A DNA stretch of 64,000 bases from Lepisosteus oculatus (taxonomy: Eukaryota; Chordata; Actinopteri; Semionotiformes; Lepisosteidae). This document shows positions 47,611 to 62,600 of this stretch, piece by piece. Positions within the stretch are counted from its first letter, which is position 1; the number at the start of each line of letters is the position of its first letter. The stretch lies in contig NC_090703.1 in the NCBI RefSeq assembly GCF_040954835.1, forward strand, positions 16,939,444-17,003,443. Direction: 5' to 3'. The position numbers and the translations under genes are program-made. The notes beneath the pieces are model-generated. The model had not been told where the DNA came from, made no database searches, and was given only the letters and a program-made list of their open reading frames with translations.

Positions 47611-50600
47611 CATAATAGACAGTCTTCCTTCTAGGTGTATTAGGGATGAATGATTTGCCTCATCATGGCTAACCAATCAAGAGTTCACAGGCTCTCTGGT
47701 GATGCCTGGTGGAAAGCAGGCATGTAAAGCTCTATATTTCAGATCCCAAAAACTCAGAAGGCCATGCTGATTAGGCACAGCATGCCTGATGAAAACAGAA
47801 TCTCTCGAAAAGGTGATACCACCAATCATTTGGCTTTGGTTTCCCTCACTCACCTTTCATTAGAACAGCATGTCAAATAATAACAATCAATATAGGATGC
47901 TATTCCAATACATGATGTTAATCCAATATAGCATGGCTATAAGGTTGTATACCACTTACAAATCATAAACATAACGACACTGGGAAATATAATTTGTGAT
48001 TCACAGCACATTTAAAAAGATCTAAAATAAAATTCCCAAATTGTCCTGTGATTCAAAGTACTGAATTGCAACAAAAAATCTCATTACAGCGTATACATTT
48101 TTTTTCCTAATATGGATGTGCACAACTGTATGCACGCCTGTAGCATTTTTTTTTTTAGGAACTAGTCTAGGATGCAATTGGGCTGACCACCTGAAGACAG
48201 ACTGTGCTGTCTGCTTGAGGCCATGAGAACTTCAGTCAGGTTCACTCCAGAGTCGCTTCATCTAAGCCACATCTCTTATCTTTGGCTTTCCTTTTCCCTG
48301 CTGCACTTATAAACATTGCAAAGTTTGCTCTCACACAAAAGGCTGTTTCTGATCAGTGCTGCTTTATGTCTGTGTTTCTGTATAGTAAACGTACTTAAAT
48401 ACGTTTATATTCTTGAAAATGTTCTGGACTTTTAGTAAAGATATTTTACAACTGTCATAAATACACAAACTTTCTGTTGAACACTTTTACAAACGCTGAA
48501 GTGTGTTGAATTGAGTCCAGTATCTAATTTTATAAACCAGTTGTATACTTGGTTATCCATTGTACTAGTCTCTGGACTCTTACTAACTTGTACAGTATTC
48601 ATCTTGAAATAAATTTGTTGAAAACTGATTGTCTTTAGGTAAAATGGGTCTGGTCATGTGTTCTGAGACAGTTTTATCATAAAGCAGTTAACAAAAATGA
48701 CCAGAATAGTATTCTGTTCTCCAAAAAATATTTTCAAAAACCATTCACATACTGTTGGAAAACCCATGAATCTACTCATCCAGTCCCCTTAGAGACATAT
48801 TAAACTTTTATATTCCTTGAAATGACAGCAGCATCAGACTCTGCCTCAAGACAAACTATCCAAACCAAACTTTCAATTGGCAAAGACTTTAATCAGCCCA
48901 TATGGAAATGGCTCTGAACAATACAACAATTGCATGTGCTTGTTTTTTTGCAAAACAGGCAGAATGGATTTCTTTCTTCCTTTGTTTATTTTTTTTTAAA
49001 CAACAAAAGAAAGACAGAGAGAAAAACAGGCCATATTCCCGTGAGAAGTTATGGAATGAGGAAATCGATAGCTATTGAGATATCAAGTCTGCTAGCAACT
49101 TATGATTAAAATGAGATACAGATCGTTATCGGTGGGGGGTAGAGGGGGATACAACAACAAAATGATTCAAAATTCACCATTGTGGGCAGGAAGACACACA
49201 CTCAAATTACAAAAAGTAACCTCTGATGCCCAAGACTATACAAACATTTGTTTTATGATGGTTGAAATGAAGGATCAAAATAATGTCATCTTCTGTTTCA
49301 TGTTCCACCTTAGTTCTAAGGCCATGTGCATCCCACACAAGCCGAGCACATAAATGTTTTACAGATGTGCTGTTTACCACTTTTGTGAAAAAGGCTCTCC
49401 TAATTCACATCACACCAATGAGATCATGGGAAACAAAGGCACACCCTGATGTATGTTCTGCCCTATTTCATGGGCATTTCACTTGCTGCTCTTCATCACT
49501 TCAGCTGGAACAGCTTCAGGCACCAACAAGTTTGCCCAATCAAGTGGACAGCAGCTCCTGTTTGGCTGGCAGATCGTTTCTTTCTAAGGTGACCGATCAA
49601 GCCGAAGCAGTGACAAAAAGGTCAGAGGCAGGCCCCGGTCAATGTGAACGGGGATTGATCAAATAAAAAAAAGGAATGACCGATTTTACTGGTATCATGG
49701 ATTTTCATGCAGGCTTCTGTAAAGGGCCTCATTATAAATTCCGAGAGCTGTTCTCTGAAAAATGTCTTAAGCAACACAAAAACTTATATAGATAAAACCA
49801 TAAATTTGCCACTAAGCCACACCATTCCTTAGACAAGGTCATTTTAATCCACCAAATAACAGAAGAATAACACTTCCTCTCTGAAAACGATTAATGGCCT
49901 TGTCCTTGAGAACACTGAGCTTTCAAAATGAGGAGCCTGTCAGGAAAACCAAGTCAGCCATCCCATTTCAGCTAACCCCAAGACCACTGTACTGTCAGCA
50001 GCATCTCTGAACATTTTATTTCAGAAACACTCACACATCCTACTATTTGTGCGATTCTCTGCTGTTTTATTCTGCTTTAAAATGTTTGTTGCTCCTGAGT
50101 GGAGCAGCTAAGCAACTTGTCAGAGCCAGATTGAGCCATATTTTCTAGGCATCATGGGTTTGAACTTGGGCCATGTGATTAATTACTTAAGAAGGGTCAA
50201 AGCCTGCTGAACATGTCTTCAAAGACCTGTCAATGAGGACTGTTTCAGTTTTTCTGCTGACGCCGGTTCATTTATGAGCACCTTGGGGCTCACAGCTCTA
50301 AATAAACAGATGGCTCCAGGATGCAGTGGATTATACGTTGTGTTTATCCCCCTGCCAGTGGTCTGAGGGTGATAGTAATGAGCCAAGAGGGCTGACATTT
50401 TGGGATTCCAAGTTGGAGTCTTATAATAATAAAAAATATTGGCGGTTCTGAGGTTTTTAGAAAAAAAAGAGAAAACTTAATTTCTTTATGAGGAAAATCA
50501 TTCCAAACCAAAAATCAATAACTTAAAGGCCTCAATATGCAAATGAAGGTGTATAAAATGCTAAACATAAAATATGTAGAAGCAGTTTTTAGAAATTGTT

Positions 50601-53600
50601 TGGGGCACTTGTTTCATAAGAAGTAAGAAACTGCTTTGACACCATAAATAAATAACTCATCCTAACTCAAACTAAAACCAAATAAAATTATAAACATTTG
50701 AGTTTATATAAAGGGTTAGGAATAAAGTGAACTTAAGGTCTGCTTCTTAGCCTTTCTATTATACTGAAGCTACTTTGACTATATTTATTATATTACTATC
50801 AGAGACTGTGCTGTGCTTGTGCTAACCAATTCTTCAAGTATTCTGTTAACTAGAGAAGCAAACAACAACAGTAAGACAAGTGAGGTGTAATAGTAGTACA
50901 CACACTACTAGTGCAAAATACTGAAAAAGTATGAAAAATAAATCCCAAAATAATAATAGGATAATTTTATACATAAGACTAGTGCATAGTCCTATTACGT
51001 GTTTTTTGTATAAATGAAAAACCTTTGCCTTTTTTCATATTTTATTTAGTCCAGAGTTTCTATGGCTACACATTTAAGCCAGCCAAGCATTCTCCACATC
51101 TGTCCCTTTTAAATTTCCTTTTGGGTAGGTATTGATTAGACAGGAGGGCCTATTAAAAGAAATATTCCATTTACCTTGGCTATATAGACTCTCACAGCCT
51201 TGGAGAAACCAGGGCTCAACTCTTCAGCCTAGAACAAATAAAACATTCAATTAATTACTATAAGCATATCAAAAGTATTTACATATAAAAGTATACATTT
51301 TAAAGTAATATGTAAAAGATTGCTTATTTTCGTTTTGAACCTACAAGCCTTCATTTCAAATAACAGCAAAATATCCAAAGTAAAAGTAAGCCTACTGCTC
51401 ATTCATTGTATACAGTATTTTCAATTTTGTTCTGCCAAACAGTTGTGGAAATATAATACTAGCACTAACATTTGAAAGAAAGCAAAAACAAGATGCTTCC
51501 TTGGACTGCAGCTGTTAAAATTCAAATAGCTATGCTACAACCAACTCAAATACAGTACATTAAGCCAGATAAATTGCAAAACAGTGCAGCACTAAAATAT
51601 TTGTTAGCAATTCCATAAGCCATATTTTACTTGAGGCATGCATCCTTTTTGATAACTACTGTTCATTTAGCAGATTTGGATTTGATGAGCAAAACATGGT
51701 GAATTTTCTTTCTTTCAATGGACAGTCTACTGTAGATCACCTCTGTGAAACCCAGAGGAGTATGCATAACAAAGATCAAGCAGGGACTTGATGCCTTTCA
51801 GTTGACAAGAGAAGTTTACTCAGAGCCTCAACGGGTGAAGCAGCAGGTAAATAAAAGGAGGCATAAGAAACATGTTTCCGAGCTCGGTGCTAATCATCTC
51901 CAGAGCGAGCAGAAGTAATACCTTGAGAAAGTTCTCCAGGGCCTCTTGTACAGTGGCCACGGGGGGGCTCTCGTACAAGGCAGCAGCAGCCTTCTTCTCC
52001 AGCCACCCGAGACTGGACACCTGCAGGAAGCACAAGAAACCACAGCGTTGGACAAGATGGAACAGGCCCGTTTTCACTTTCGCTTGCTCTTCAGTTTTAG
52101 CAGAAATGTCCTGCCACGTTTTTCTTCAACGTCTTCTGTAAAGCAAACTGTGACTTGTCCAGAGTTCTGCTCATGGGCTCCTACCGTCAGCTAGAGACAT
52201 CAGTACTATTGATGGCAGCGAGGAAATTAAAAAAAGATATCCATGGAACCCACTGCCCAGATCCAATAGAGTGATTGTATAATTTAGTTTAACTCCTGAT
52301 TTTACAGGTTAATCTTTTGTGTTCTTTTTGGCTCTTTGTACGTGTGTTATGTGCACAATATTGTTTCAGTTTTGCATAAAGCACTTAGAAATAAAATGCT
52401 TTGTTTCATATGAAAGCCATGTTTTTCTCATGTTCTGCTGATAATGATAACTTCTAGTTGCTGAGTTCATTTACTGAAAGCACCATCTGGTCATCAATAG
52501 AGGAGTGTAGAAATTAATATTTCTAAAAGATATTAAAAAAACAATTTTAATGACTTCACAGTCATTGTGCTAAAACTGAATCTCACTGCATAATTTAATT
52601 TTATTTTTACTAAACCTTCAAGAAAATGGATAGTTTGGAAAGAATCCTGTAATGTGCATTTTGTCACAAATTCAATTTCACATGGCAAAGACAAGGTGGG
52701 GGAAGAATTAGTCCTTAAAAGTCATTTTCAACAAAATTAGTGCTGTCGTGAATTCCATAATGAAAGGCCAACTCTTTTTTACTTTTATCATCTTTCATGG
52801 GATGGGACACAGCTTTTTATATGGTATTATGCCACAAAAGGATGGTTACCACAGGCAAACACTGACTTGCTACATTATCTCAGTGGGAGTAGGCCAAATA
52901 TGGGTATGACATAAAAAAGACACAATATTGCATAATCATAAAATGGTTATACACAGAAGCCATTATTCTATCATTATTTAGCTGATGTGATCCAGGCCAT
53001 ACAAATTAGTTCTGTGCATACATAAAACTGGAAGGAATCAATGACAAGAACAATCAAAATAAAAAAAGTCTCTGTGAGCACAAACGGTTTATCGCAAAAT
53101 GTAATGGTCTAGCTTTGTGTACTGCAAAGATGCCCCCCCCCTCCGAAAAAAAAACTTCCAAGATAACAGTGGCAGAGTGGTAAAGGCAGCATTTTGACTG
53201 TTTTCTCTGAATGTCTGCCCCAGACATGATAAAAACTACTGTGGCCATTAATGTTACTTTGATACTTACACAATGAGAATATCTATTTAATGCCAGTCTT
53301 TCCACATTTTTGAAAAGATTAACAGATATAAGCAAGCTGCTTCCAACAATGCTATTGCAATAACTGTCATTTAAATCTCTATATGAAGTTATCCTCATTA
53401 TTGCTTCTGAGATAAACCCAAACCATGACATTCCCAGAACAGGGTGATCCTGAAAATTATTTATCTGCAGCTTTAAATTAGCCATATTTTATCATGATGT
53501 ACTAGAAAATACAATCAGCCTGAGTCCACAAAAGACAAATACTCTTACTGGAGCCACGGTTTATCACAGTACATCTAGAGGATAATTTTCACTTGCCTGT

Positions 53601-56600
53601 TAAAATACATGTGATTTGGCAGATTTAGGATCCTTACTTGACTATAAATGTTTATTGAAGTCATATAAAAACAAGCGCTTCACCATATTCTCATGTACTC
53701 CCTCTATACACATGCAATGTTTCAGTATTTGTTTTTACTTGGCTTAAGCAATGTCTACAAATTCTCCAACATTCTTTCTGAAAGTTTCTACTCTGCTGAA
53801 TGTTAAAGCACAAGACATATGAATGTTCATGCAAATTTTCATTTCTATGTCATAATTGTAGAGTATACTGGTGCATGCCGTCATTTTTCATGAAACGTAT
53901 GGATTGTATCACTAAACACATAGTCTGTTTAATAACTTCAAAAAAAGGAGAAAAGCAACTTCAAAACCCTTTTGGCTCAAAAACCTAAAAACGTATTAGG
54001 ATGTCATTACAAACATTATCCAGCTGGGAATCAACCACAGACAAGTTTTCACTTCTTGAGTGAACTGTCACCACAATCTGTTATCATTAACCATATTGTA
54101 CTACATTTTATGCCAAACAGGTATTACGTTTAGCTATTTCAAACAAATGTAACATAAAGGAAGCACAAGTAACATACAATAACATATACTGTATATGTAT
54201 ATATCAACATGTGCAGTCGCCTACACATTTAGACCACAGAGAATTCAATTAAAAAGCTGAAACGCTGAAAAGCTGCTGCCTGGCTATATGCTGATTGCAT
54301 TTCAGTAGCACTGAGAGAACAGTGTGAGTACTGGGCACTGTGGTAGGGATAGCGTGTGAAATCAAAGCGCTCCAATGGTCAAATTGCAGTGAAATTGATT
54401 CCAACTGTCACGCGTAGGTGGGGGGTGAGGGGTAGAAAGTTAAGAGGGGCCTTCCTATCTTCAGAATGGAGCAACAATACCACCCCACCTCCTCCTGCCT
54501 TTTGTGGTCAGAGGAACATTCAGCCCTACCTGATGAGGAAAAAAGTCAGCATTTTGGTGTAAGATAATAGTTCATCATTAGGCCTTTCCTTCCCAAACAG
54601 ATTTGAGGAATGTGCATGTAAAGTTGATTCAGACTGCAATCACTTTGTTCTTCAAGATCAGACATGTGTAAGAAGTTGCCTACAATACAGATAATTAGGG
54701 TATTTTTGAAGAATGTCACATGGAGAGATCGGCTTTTGGTTACCAAGGAGACAAGTGAGAAACCTGCTATACTCCCGAATATGTCCCTCAAAAGAAAAAA
54801 ATAAAATAAAAGTAGAGGATCCACTATTAAAAGAAATTTGTACATCATTCTTTAGTATTTTTTAAGTAGTTCATAGGCCATCCCAAATTAATAAGCAATT
54901 GATTCTTAAATGATCAAGCAATAATACGATGAGTGGAATGTAAAGCAAAGACAGCTTGATTCTTCAGTCTGTATTCTTCAGTATTTATTTTTACCAAGAA
55001 TATTCAAGAGAAAATTACCAAATACACTACTGTCTGACTACTGTTAAAAATGTTTACATTTACCAACTCAGACAGAGGCATGAAAGACTACGGTTGTTCT
55101 TTAGTACAAATAATAAATAAAATAATATACCTTTGTACAGAACAGATTTATTTTTCTGATTTTTTTAATCTTTCACTCAACCATTTAAGAGTTCATGTCA
55201 GTGTTTCACAGAAACTGGAAGAACTGAATTATTCCTTCAGCTGTTGATTCATGCAAAGGTGGATGGAAATCTGCTTATAATAACCATCTTGCAGAGCTGT
55301 AAGAATGATCCTGATTGTCTGAACCTGGCAATGTGCAGTGTGGTTAAAGTAAAAAAAATACTTCACTGGAATATTTATTTCCTGACTCGCTATTCCAGTT
55401 ATATAAATTAAAACTGCAATAAATCAATTAAACAAAATATGCCAAACTATTATTGCACTTAATGAGAGGTACAATAAGTACTAAGTACAGTACAGGACAG
55501 ATCTAAGTTACAATATTAAAAAGGCCAAATGTCATGTGACAAGACTTATTTATTTCTTATTTCAAATACAGTGCCTTCCTAAATTATTCAGATTCTTGCA
55601 CAATTTTCACATTCTGTTGTGTTAAACCTTGAAGTAGCAATTAAAATTTCTTATATACACAACCTACTTCACATATTCAAAGCAAAAAAATAAAAAGAAA
55701 GGAGAAAACAGACAATATGAAAGCAGAATGGAAAAGTCATGATGTCTTAAGTATTCAAGCCCTTTGCTGTGGCAAAACTAAATTGATTTAGATGCACAAA
55801 ATTACTGTAATGGCTCACATCATTAGGTGAATAGCCCTTGTCTTTGTGCCCTAAAAGGAGTTTTCATGATTTCTGAATATATACTCCTGTTTCTGTTAGG
55901 TTCCTGAGTCAGGCAGATTTCAAGCATAGATTCATACATAGAAATGTTGTAGCACCCAGATGCTGTCTAGATCTGGCTGTCCCTTCAAACTGAGCAACTG
56001 GGCAAGGAAGAAACTGGTGTGGGAAGCTGCTGTGAGGCCAAAGACAACAATTTTGAAAGAGCTTCAGAGTTTAACGACTGAGATGGGAAAAAAGAGTATC
56101 CTTGTCACCCCACAAATCTGGCCTATATGGCAGAAAGGCAACCCCATCTCAAACCCCATATGCCATTTGTGACAGAGCACAGGTAAGTAATATTGCAAAC
56201 ATGGCAAAGGGTTTGTGGTCGGATGAGGCTGACATTTTGGTACAATCTGGCGCAAAAAGCAGCAGAGTCCATCTCTCACTCACTCACCCCTAAAGTCAAG
56301 CATGGTGGCAGCATCATCACCTCAGCAGGGACTGGAAATTTAGGTAGGACTGAAGGAAAAATTAACAGATCAAAGTAGAGGAAAACCCATTTCAGTCTGC
56401 TAAAGACTTAAAACTGGGGCAAAAATTCTCCTTCCACAGGACAAACATCAAAGGCCCAAGGTGGAAACTACACTGAAGTGTCTTAAGAAGAAGACAGTGA
56501 ATGTCCTTGAGTGGCTGACTTGTCGTGACTTGGATTCCATCTGGACTATGTGGAAAGACTTGAAAACTGCTGCTCATAATTGAATGCCAAGCACCTTGAG

Positions 56601-59600
56601 AGAGTGTGAGGAAATCTGTGCAGAAGAGTGAGTAAAAAGTTAGCAGAGACTCACTCAAAAAGACCTGTGGCTGGGAAAGACGCTTCTTCCGAATACAGAG
56701 TTCGCAGTTCTGAAAACTTACACAATCACCACACAGTAGTTCAATTTTTCTCTTTAGGTTTTGTTGACATTGTCTGTGTCAGCCTTAGAAGTCTTTAGAT
56801 TGAACATTCAGGTTTTGAATAAAATGTTAAGTTGATGAAAATATGTATGCATTATTTTGCAATTTCACAGAATGGGATACCACAGGAGGGTCTAAATACT
56901 TTCGCATGGTGCTATACCTGCATACAATTTATGAAGGATATTAATACAGTAAGAATGAAAAAAAACAGAAACAAGATTAAACAAGTCATAAGCATGCAAA
57001 GAAAAAAGCAAAATGTGAGGCCGAAATTATCAATATTTAAGGTCACTGCCATAATTCCATGTAGCCCATTGAAAGTAAATGCAAACTAACTAAATTACTG
57101 TTGTCGCTGTTATTTTCTTCTACATACCTCACTCTTTAACAAACAAATATGTGAAGCAACATAGTAGCCCATACTACTGCTTCGTTGTGTTTTATTTTTT
57201 TGTGCTTAAACAACCAGATACAACAAGGCTGAAGTCTTAAAACAAGATCAATTAAGGGGAGCAGAAAAAAAAAATGTTTTCTTCTTGGATTTTTTTCAAT
57301 GCTGCTCCAAAAGAACTGTAAATGCTTATCTAGATCAGATTAAACTTTCAACAAGTTTATTGATTTGGCAAGGGCTGCAAAAATGTTCTGTGCATACGCT
57401 ATTTCTTAAAAATTCATTTTGCTTGATTAAGCTATAAGCGAATTTTCATCTGCAGTCTCTGGGCAGGTACTAAATGTGCTGTAGTCAGCCTGTATTTGCA
57501 TCTCTGAAAGGAGTCAAACCTGTAACATAGTGCATACTCTTGAAAACATTGTCTACTTTGTCTACAAGTAAAGTAATTACTAGACACAGATGACAGGGAA
57601 TTTTGTCTTTGGGCCTAAATCCATAATGCTTGTTAAAGGTACTATGCTCATTTGTAACACACAATCACATCATTGTAATGCCCAAAATATATGTTGCATG
57701 CATTAAGAATCCCACATTAAAAAGACATTTCCTTATATCTTATAAACTATGCACTGGCAGCTGCAATTTACTGATCTGTTTCATCTTATTATGTCTTCAT
57801 TAGTCTAAAAAATGTGCAACTGGTTTTAATTTATATTTCTTCTTCAAATTCTGTGATGTTTGAGTAATGACATGAACTTTAAAAATAGAGATCACTGATT
57901 AATAATAATTGGTCTTCGTTTATCGTTTGAAAGAAAATTAAATTTAAAAGCTCTGCACAATAGTTCACAAAAGAGTTTTGTATAGAACCTAAGAGTTACA
58001 CAATGTGGAAATTAAAGTCAAGGCAATGAAAACAGATTAAACTCTTTCCAATTTATACCCTCTTTACTTTAGACCAAAAGGATACTTTATAGTGATGAGA
58101 GTGATAAGTCTCTGACACTCTGGTAATTGCACTGGCACTGGTAATTCATTTTTTAAGTAATTAAATCAAATTTTCATTAAATCACTTGACTTTTGGTACA
58201 CTTTTGCATTATCAAGACTGTTGTATTGCTTGTTTCTTGGGTTACACAATTGCCTCTTCCCACTACAATGAACTGGTATGTTAGTAGCCTGTGAAATGTA
58301 TTAATATAAGCATGTTTCCTGAGAGGCTCGCATGCTGTTCGTGTAATAAAACAATTGTGTAAATCCCAGGCTGCCTCTCAGCACTGAGGCCAAGGAAGAC
58401 CACATAGGCTGACCCGGAGGGGCAGATTGCAAAGAAAAACAGGAGGGGATAAAAACAGCTTAAGAGAATGTTTGTGTTAACAATGAGCTCCGGAATAGTT
58501 GTTTACACAGTCTTTTAGCATTAAAGGTATTTTCCTGCAGTTCCTTTTTGTATTTTCAGAACTAAACTGCCTGCACACAAGGTATTACCAATAATTTATT
58601 TTTTTATTCCACAAAAATATCCTAATATGGGAAATACAATCCCATTTTTTTTTAACAATGGGGTATACAATTGATAAGAAGAGCATGAAGGTCCTCCAAA
58701 TTCTGCTGAACCTGGATCAATCCCCACCTTATTTTTAATGAAATATTTAAATGAGTCTGGCAGTTCTTATCCAGAACCTTTCATGGTTCAGGTCAGCCAA
58801 TGACCTGATAAAATTTGCAGAGGTTCCTGTTGACAATCTGGATAGATCTAGTATTGTAAGTGCTGCGATGATATTACCCTACAACAGTCTGACAAAAAAA
58901 AGTCTCATTACATTACATTGCATTACATCCAAACGGGATATAACCCTAAAACTGAAGTGAAGATAAAATGATTTGAAGGTCCTTTGTACTGGACCTCAAC
59001 TTGATTGCATAGACATAATTTGAATAGACCTGTAGAATACTGAAAATGTACAATAAGTCAGAGGTACACTAGTTCATGCTTTATGGATCTGTCCTATAAT
59101 TCAGGAATTGTGGTCAGAAATCTCTAAGACCTCACACAACAGTCTAAAAGTTAACCTTCAGTTTTGTCCTTATTTGTACACTGAGCATTGAAATAAACTA
59201 CTGTACTTATGCATGCATATTTTTATAAAATTAAATCATTTTGATTTTGGACAGTAATTAAATGTTTCTGGCATCATTTTGATTAAATGGTTGTTTATGA
59301 CTGATTGTAAATGAGTCACTGAAGTGATTGTGATGGTTCCATAAGCACTAAATCCCTTAATTACTGAGAGAATTAATTGGGCACAGGTGCTGAAATGTTT
59401 TGACCCTTTTCATGTTAAGCCCAGAGAAAATCTAAAAGAAAAATCAAGGAAAAATCAACATCCCCTGCTTGTCAAGAAAATGTACAACAATATCCAAGCC
59501 CAAGACACCCTCATTACCTCCTTGTGTAGACTGCTTGTGTAACAGTGGCTATCATGAGGGACAAGATATGATAATTATGACATGGATGCTCTTCTTGCCT

Positions 59601-62600
59601 TAATTGAGTGTTTGTGGGACTTTTGGGATGAGCTAGCTGGAACACACACAACTCTGAGCCCTAGATGACTGAACAGACACATGATAATCCAAGCTCGATG
59701 AGAGCAATGGGAACAAGACAGCACCTGTAACCTGTTGTTGGTACACACACTAACCCGTGATGTTCACATTAGAGCACCCATTGAATAAAGTACAATAAAA
59801 TGTCAGTGCAACATTGTGAATTTGTTTAAGTTATAAGTGATACGTTTCTCAAGATTCTCAGCACATATTATGGAGGATCCTCAAAATGTATTGGTTCTAG
59901 ACCAGCCATTATGCTTGGGAGAAACCTGACGTGAGTTTCACACAACCAGGACAAACAGCTATTAAAATTTCACACTCTGTATGAAGATCAAGTGGCACCT
60001 AATATCAAATAATAATTAATATCAAAATGATATTAAAAAATGAAACATAGCATAAAAGGTGAAGAGTAACTGGAGAACTGAAATAAATATGCTGCCCCAC
60101 ACATTTTTACCTTTTTTAACTTCTATTTACCTTTTCTGTTATTTCCATTTTATATTCAATGTGTACTTAACATTAATGTTGTGCATAATGAAAATCCATA
60201 AAACCTTCATCACAAAAAATAAAAAGGTAATATGACTGCAGAATGTCTTATTTATATAAGTCTTATAACGAACGTCTCATTAGTTAAATCTCTGAGGTGA
60301 TCTGAAGAAGTAAGCCTACACATGCTTTTCATAAGTGCTTAGTTCCATGTCACTTAAAGTACTTTGATACCTCTGATGACCTGTATTTACTGTTTTCTGC
60401 TGGTCCATAATTGCTCCCATGTTAAAACAACAAAGAGAGACCTACCTCACACTCCAGTGCATGTCACTGTTCAACTTCCATATATACAGCAAAGCAAATA
60501 CTTTATCTTATGTGGTTAGCTACTAAACTTTATTTGTTTTCATACGGTATTGTCAAATTATTATGCAGTGTTTAAATTAGAGACTGACCTAAACAGGAGA
60601 ATAAACAAAGGCATAGACTTCAAGCCTGGTGTTCTTGGAGTCTGTCAGAAATGCATGGAAAAACCTACAAACTTTGTTAAAGCGTCTCTGCAACACTGCC
60701 ACCAAGCCAAGTCTGTCTTGTGTTCCTGTTGTGGAACTGATTAAAGGCCAAATGTTCACTCTCAACCTCAAATTATTCTGAAAAATGGACCAGATATAGT
60801 TGAACTCTGCTGTGTAAATGCTTAATGGTTGAAAGCTACAATGTAGTAATTGTATATCTTCTGTTAACCACTTCATCTCATCTATACAGTACCTCAATCA
60901 CTAAATCAGGAAATCAAGAGAATACTGAAAGGACCTACTATACAGCTGGTATTAAATAGCTTTGGAACTCGGGAGCAATAAAGTTATCATACATTTCAGG
61001 AAGCATGGTTTGACAAATATATCTTGATAGCACCATAAGTTCTCAATCACATAAATACACTTTGTATAATTTTAGTAATATTAAGAGCATGACTTAAGCA
61101 TAAGAATTTATAGAGATGATCATAGGGTGTATATAAAATTGTACTAGAGATAACCAGGGATTATATAAAGTTTAAGATAAAAAGTTCAATTTGTTTTCTG
61201 GGGGATCCAGAGTATCTCAACCTCTCAATATAGTCATTTTGAGTGCATCTTAGAAGCTGCTGACTCACACCTGGGTGACATCAGTGCCAGTTATAACTAA
61301 GATGGCCCAATCGGCAGCACAGCACTGTGTTCTGGTAGGACCACAGAATTGTTTCAAACTGAGAATAGGAGGCACTCCTTTACGCAAAGGGCTGTGGGAG
61401 TCTGGAAGCAGCTGCCTAACTATTTTGATGATGCTGGTAACCTGGCTTTCTCCCAGGAAATGGCTGGATGAGATCTTCGGATCAGTAGACGACGAAAAAA
61501 AACAGTAAGATAGACGGGACAAATTGTATCCCCTAGTTTATAACCTTTTTTAAGTTCTTGATTGGCAGACCACAACTGTAGCACATTCCTGGGACCCTTG
61601 AAACACCTGTGATTTGCACCTCTGACATCAGGGAGAGACGCGACAATCCAATCCTCAAATCAGTGCTAACTTGCCTACTAAGATCCTGTGGAGCTGCAGT
61701 AGGTCAAAAGTGAAATTATTCTGACAGGTGAGCATGTCTAAAAGTGTTCAATCTTCCCACCCAGGCTAGAAGTCATAGATATTAAAGGACAGCTTTTAAG
61801 CAATTTCAGACTGAATGTTTCTAACAACAAGTGTTTTTTTTTAATATATAAGACTTGGTCACAGTCTTAGACAGAACAAGTACCCTGGATATTAGAATAG
61901 GTTCAGAATTGTTTAAAATGATTATATGCAGCAGTGTCCAAGGATTGTGTAGTTACTTTAAAATATAATACATTTCCTGTGATCCAGAAGGGTCTAATCT
62001 TAACATTTCTAATTAAATGACTATTGGGTCATCCCCATTTTTACTTCCTTCAGTTTCTCAGAATATAGTAAACATAATATCAGCTCACCTCATAGCACCA
62101 TCTTCCAAGCATATAGTAACACATTGCATCGTTGGGCTTCAATCTGATTGCCTTATCAATATGTTTCTGTACAAATGGGGAAAAAAACAGAAAATGTTAA
62201 GAATGTTATGTGAAAGCAAACCACAAAATTATTTTTTCTGAACCATTTGGTTAATCAATGGCAAAACCTTTTAGTTCAAACTAAAAGTATGTGAGATTTA
62301 GATTGATAGTGGAAAACATCTAAATGTGGTGGGAATGAGGTTTCACAATCTTAGTGAGCAACCGTAGTCTGTTTTAAAAATAAAACATGGTTGACATGAA
62401 TTAATAGCACAAGATGGACTGTTTCAAATACACAATGTTTGCTATTTAAAACAAATTGCTTTAAATGCATTGCAAGGGCAAAATTTGGTTTCGGTACCAA
62501 TCAACTTATTATTTCTGCATATATAATATAAAAACACTCCTTTTAAAAAAAACTTTTCCACAAAACATAATTAACACACACAAGGTTTCCACAATATTAA

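Larger units (their letters stand above)
46338..51174 (-). other. rmdn2 intron with repeats
   Basis: Begins GTAAAT and ends CATAG on the minus strand. It holds a possible pogo-like element end and an ATT microsatellite (listed separately). The plus-strand stretch 46642-46878 is open and less AT-rich, without a recognised domain. The blocks at about 49400-50400 could be conserved non-coding DNA. Confidence 0.5.
52021..62088 (-). other. large rmdn2 intron
   Basis: About 10 kb, starting GTGAGC and ending CTGCAG on the minus strand. It contains a Tc1-like transposon, a second transposase remnant and an interspersed repeat (listed separately). The open frame at 53054-53485 on the minus strand (143 codons) has no domain I recognise. 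The stretch at about 58320-58510 looks evenly composed and may be a conserved element. Confidence 0.5.

Noticed and set aside
48600-48620. AATAAA after a plus-strand low-AT stretch, taken as a possible lncRNA end
   Set aside because: No promoter, splice sites or open frame connect to it. Such hexamers are frequent in this AT-rich DNA.
49283-49666. 127-codon plus-strand frame in an rmdn2 intron
   Set aside because: No recognisable domain or splice context. It is antisense to rmdn2 in an evenly composed stretch that may be conserved non-coding DNA.
53170-53260. Possible tRNA gene (GTGGCAGAGTGGTAAAGGCAG)
   Set aside because: The box-A-like text is not followed by a box B at the right distance, and no cloverleaf can be drawn.
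53054-53485. 143-codon minus-strand frame, the longest outside the P450 genes
   Set aside because: It lies within an rmdn2 intron on the same strand, lacks recognisable domains, and does not fit the RMDN protein between the flanking exons, which join directly in phase 0.
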